This document shows, piece by piece, positions 14,384 to 16,812 of a stretch of DNA of 16,812 nt (position 1 is the stretch's first letter; each line of letters starts with the position of its first letter). Position numbers and translations under genes: made by a program. Source of the DNA: an uncultured Bryobacterales bacterium (GTDB taxonomy: Bacteria; Acidobacteriota; Terriglobia; Bryobacterales; UBA6623); the NCBI GenBank assembly GCA_946887065.1, contig CAMPKL010000016.1, positions 1 to 16,812 on the forward strand, in the 5' to 3' direction. The notes beneath the pieces were generated by a model. It had not been told where the DNA came from. It saw nothing but the letters and a program-made list of their open reading frames with translations, and made no database searches.

Positions 14384-15255
14384 GTGAGTTTCAGTTGGGA
14401 CAAAACAGCGTCGACCTTAGTTCGATTCTCCGCCGAAATGGGCGCCATTGGAAGCCGATAGTTGGCTTCGAGAAGGCCCATGCGTGACATGGCGTACTTG
14501 ACGGGACCGGGACTGGTCTCGCAGAAGTTGACTTCCATGAGCGGATACCATTGGCGGTGGATGGCGCGGGCGGCAGCGAAATCCCCTTCCAACGCCAGGC
14601 TGCAGATCTGTGCCATCTGGGCCGGAATCTCGTTCGAGGCGACGGAGATGAGGCCGCGGCCGCCGAGCGACATCAGCGGCAGGGTCACGGCGTCGTCACC
14701 GGACAGTACGAGGAAATCGTCGGGCGCCTGCTGGCACACTTCGGCGACTTGCGAGATGCTGCCGGAAGCCTCTTTGACGCCGATGATGTTGTCGATCTCG
14801 GCGAGCCGCAGGAGTTCCGCCGTGGGGATGTTGCGGGCTGCGCGCCCGGCAATGTTATAAAGCATGATCGGCAGCGGCGTGGCCGCGGCGATCGCTTCGT
14901 AGTGAGCCAGCAGTCCTGCCGGAGCGGGCTTGCTGTAATAGGGGGTGACCGAGAGCAGTCCGTCGACCTTGAGGGCGTGCAGATCCTTGGCCAAGTGCAC
15001 GAGTTCGGCGGTATTGTAGCCGCCGCAACCAGCCAGCACGGGAGTCTTGCCGGCGGCTTCGCTGACGGTGATCTCGACGACGCGCAGGTGCTCTTCCCGG
15101 GAAAGTGTCGGGCTCTCGCCTGTGGTTCCGCAGGGGACCAGGAAATGGATCCCAGCTTCGATTTGGCGGCGGACCAGTTTGCGCAGAGTCGCCTCGTCCA
15201 GTGAACCATCCGCATGGAACGGAGTAACGAGGGCGGTACCGCAACCTGTAAACAT
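14380..15255 (-). CDS. dapA: 4-hydroxy-tetrahydrodipicolinate synthase
   Basis: Condenses pyruvate with aspartate semialdehyde, the first committed step to diaminopimelate and lysine. From the ATG at 15255 the product has 291 residues and E. coli-like numbering: CGTTGES with Thr44 and Thr45, Tyr133 and Arg138 in YNIAGR, and the Schiff-base Lys161 in GVKEAS. The usual YNVPGR has Ala for Pro, a small change. GAGG lies eight bases before this ATG; a GTG one codon upstream is the alternative. It follows dapB by 10 bases and overlaps the metallo-beta-lactamase-fold gene by ATGA, so lysC, dapB and dapA form one pathway run. Confidence 0.97.
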   Translation of the reverse strand: MFTGCGTALVTPFHADGSLDEATLRKLVRRQIEAGIHFLVPCGTTGESPTLSREEHLRVVEITVSEAAGKTPVLAGCGGYNTAELVHLAKDLHALKVDGLLSVTPYYSKPAPAGLLAHYEAIAAATPLPIMLYNIAGRAARNIPTAELLRLAEIDNIIGVKEASGSISQVAEVCQQAPDDFLVLSGDDAVTLPLMSLGGRGLISVASNEIPAQMAQICSLALEGDFAAARAIHRQWYPLMEVNFCETSPGPVKYAMSRMGLLEANYRLPMAPISAENRTKVDAVLSQLKLT

Positions 15256-15265
15256 CACATCATCC

Positions 15266-15988
15266 TCAAATCATCTGGTCCCATACCTGGGAGAACTCGT
15301 GAAAACCCTGGCGCGACGAGATCCAACGCGCGGCACGCAAAGCGCCCAGGGCGAAACCGGCGCGTCCGCGGGCGGTGTGGCTGATACGAATGGTATCGGC
15401 TTCGGAGTCAAAACCAAACTCGTGCGTGCCCGGAATGTGGCCGACCCGATTGGTCGCCACGTCGATGGGCCGCTGGTAGCCGGATTCGCGCATCACTTCC
15501 AGCAAGCGCAGCATCGTACCCGAGGGCGCGTCCTTCTTGAACTTATGATGGGCTTCGTAGCCCCAGCAGTCGTAGTCGTCTGCGCGAGCGAAGGCACGGG
15601 CGGCGGCTTCGACGACGCGGTAGAAGGCGTTAACGCCAACCGAGAAGTTGGCTCCATAGATGACGCCGCCTTCAGACTGCCCGGCCAACGCGCGAACCTC
15701 GTCGATACGCTCGTACCAGCCGGTCGTGCCGACTGCAACCGGGACGCCCAGCTCGCACAGGCGCTCGATGTTGCCGATAACCGTCGCCGGAGTCGAGAAC
15801 TCGATGGCTGCATCCACATCGGCGAAGGCTTCCCGCGTCATGCCGGCACGATCGGCGTTGTTGAACTCGTCGAGACGCAGCAGGACTTCGCAGTTCGCCT
15901 CGGCGGCGAGGCTGTCGATCATGCGGCCCATCTTGCCGTAGCCGACCAGGGCGATCCGCAACGGCTGGTTTGGGTTATCGTCGCTCAC
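15266..15988 (-). CDS. dapB: 4-hydroxy-tetrahydrodipicolinate reductase
   Basis: Reduces the DapA product with NAD(P)H to tetrahydrodipicolinate. The 240-residue product has the nucleotide-binding GYGKMGR (16-22), EFSTP (63-67), VGTTGW (86-91), ANFSVGVN (113-120) and the active-site signature EAHHKFKKDAPSGT (145-158), with the His pair and Lys151/Lys152. Length is on the short side, like the Bacteroidetes-type enzymes. The GTG at 15988 overlaps the lysC stop as GTGA, with GAGGA nine bases upstream. It stands between lysC and dapA, an order that places consecutive or near-consecutive pathway steps in one message. Confidence 0.96.
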   Translation of the reverse strand: MSDDNPNQPLRIALVGYGKMGRMIDSLAAEANCEVLLRLDEFNNADRAGMTREAFADVDAAIEFSTPATVIGNIERLCELGVPVAVGTTGWYERIDEVRALAGQSEGGVIYGANFSVGVNAFYRVVEAAARAFARADDYDCWGYEAHHKFKKDAPSGTMLRLLEVMRESGYQRPIDVATNRVGHIPGTHEFGFDSEADTIRISHTARGRAGFALGALRAARWISSRQGFHEFSQVWDQMI

Positions 15989-16812
15989 GCGAATATGTCC
16001 TCGTCGATATCGGAGAAGAAGACTTGGTGCAGCCGGCGGACGACTTCTTCGACGTTGGCCTCGTCGACGACGAAGCCGATGTTTCGGCGGGAGGCGCCGA
16101 CCGAGATCATCTTGATGAGAATGCCGTCCAGCGCAGAGAAAATCTTAGCGGAAACGCCGGGGGTAGTGCGAATGCCGTCGCCGACCACGCAAATAATTGC
16201 GTTGTTGTCGCGACGCTCGACTTCGGCGACGCCCTTCAGCTCAGCGATGATTTCATCGAGGCGGTCGGTGCGATCGACGGTGAGCGACACGCTGACTTCG
16301 GATGTGGCGATCATGTCGACGGGCGTCTTGAAGCGCTCGAAGGCGGCGAACAGGCGCGCCAGGAAGCCGTGGGCCATCAGCATGCGCGTGGAGCGGACGT
16401 CGACGATTGTGATGCCTTCCTTGTAGGCAATCGACTTGGCCAGAGCCGTATGCGCCGCCTCCGCGACGATCAGCGTGCCTTCATTCTCGGGTCGGCGCGA
16501 ATTGAGCACGCGAATCGGAATATTCTTCTCCAGAGCCGGGGCCATGGTGGCCGGGTGTAGAACCCTGGCGCCGAAATAGGCGAGCTCGGAGGCTTCCCCG
16601 AAGGACATCACCTTCAGCCGGTAAGCGCCGGCGACCAAGGAGGGGTCGGCCGTCATGACGCCGTCGACATCGGTCCAGATCTGCACTTCCTCGGCGCCGA
16701 GCGCGGCGCCCACGATGGACGCGCTGTAGTCTGATCCGCCGCGGCCGAAGGTGGTGGTGACGCCGTCGACGGTGGAGGCGATGAAGCCGCCCATGACGAC
16801 GACGCTATGCTC
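15985..16812 (-). CDS. lysC: Aspartate kinase (5' end cut by window)
   Basis: Phosphorylates aspartate, the entry step to lysine, threonine, methionine and diaminopimelate. The visible 275 residues lack the N-terminal catalytic part. They begin with the family's GGFI segment, then FGRGGSDYSAS (nucleotide-binding region) and WTDVDGVMTADP. SELAYFGARVLHP is the conserved substrate loop. Two ACT domains follow, with SEVSVSLTVD and MISVGASRRNIGFVV. The GAS-x2-N pattern in the second is like the E. coli LysC/ThrA branch, not the B. subtilis type. The C-terminus shares four bases with the dapB start. Feedback inhibition by lysine or threonine is expected from the ACT domains; which one cannot be told. 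Confidence 0.96.
   Translation of the reverse strand, partial: EHSVVVMGGFIASTVDGVTTTFGRGGSDYSASIVGAALGAEEVQIWTDVDGVMTADPSLVAGAYRLKVMSFGEASELAYFGARVLHPATMAPALEKNIPIRVLNSRRPENEGTLIVAEAAHTALAKSIAYKEGITIVDVRSTRMLMAHGFLARLFAAFERFKTPVDMIATSEVSVSLTVDRTDRLDEIIAELKGVAEVERRDNNAIICVVGDGIRTTPGVSAKIFSALDGILIKMISVGASRRNIGFVVDEANVEEVVRRLHQVFFSDIDEDIFA

Noticed and set aside
15047..16426. Long plus-strand open frame of 459 codons
   Set aside because: It lies antisense to dapA, dapB and lysC, which have complete family motifs. Its translation is low in complexity and resembles no family; such frames are common opposite GC-rich genes.
1..16812. CRISPR arrays, insertion sequences, attachment sites, tRNA or rRNA genes
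   Set aside because: No regularly spaced repeats, transposase or integrase motifs, or RNA-gene signatures were seen on reading both strands. No gap between genes exceeds about 155 bases.

Overview
The window is a densely coded, GC-rich (by eye about 60%) bacterial chromosome segment with 18 protein genes, two of them cut by the window edges. It has no mobile elements, CRISPR array, tRNA or rRNA. An LptE-type lipoprotein and a phosphatidylethanolamine pathway point to a Gram-negative cell. A cysteine-free quinoprotein paired with a diheme cytochrome, a PPi-type phosphofructokinase and the overall gene style suggest an Acidobacteriota member, possibly Bryobacterales/Solibacter-like. That assignment is inferred from gene content, not from a marker gene.

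All genes are on the minus strand except tsaC and rpsT. Read in the direction of transcription from the right edge: lysC (5' end cut off), dapB, dapA, a GOB-like subclass B3 metallo-beta-lactamase-fold protein and a secreted tandem-cupin protein form one tight run (15988-12872) with GTGA and ATGA stop/start overlaps. A 130-base spacer with nested inverted repeats separates it from a periplasmic redox pair (diheme cytochrome c, then PQQ-dehydrogenase-like quinoprotein; 12741-10394). Next comes a membrane biogenesis run: psd, pssA, lptE and holA (10350-7295). psd and pssA make phosphatidylethanolamine from CDP-diacylglycerol and serine, lptE belongs to LPS transport, and holA is the clamp-loader delta subunit.

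In the middle, rpsT (plus) has a clear sigma-70 promoter, a leader hairpin and an intrinsic terminator. mobA (minus) diverges from rpsT and converges on tsaC (plus), overlapping it by 14 bases.

The left third (5495-1) is a six-gene minus-strand run: a secreted protein of unknown family, a membrane-anchored SGNH hydrolase, GalE, a SAM methyltransferase, an orphan 152-residue protein and a phosphofructokinase with PPi-type active-site residues. The galE and methyltransferase context suggests surface-glycan work, but no glycosyltransferase is visible.

Most of the window is core metabolism. The points most worth a second look are the unusual active sites (quinoprotein, PSD FSSR motif, B3 Gln116-type site, divergent TsaC motif), the coupling of an exported metallohydrolase to the diaminopimelate operon, and the unrecognised secreted/SGNH/GalE/methyltransferase cluster.
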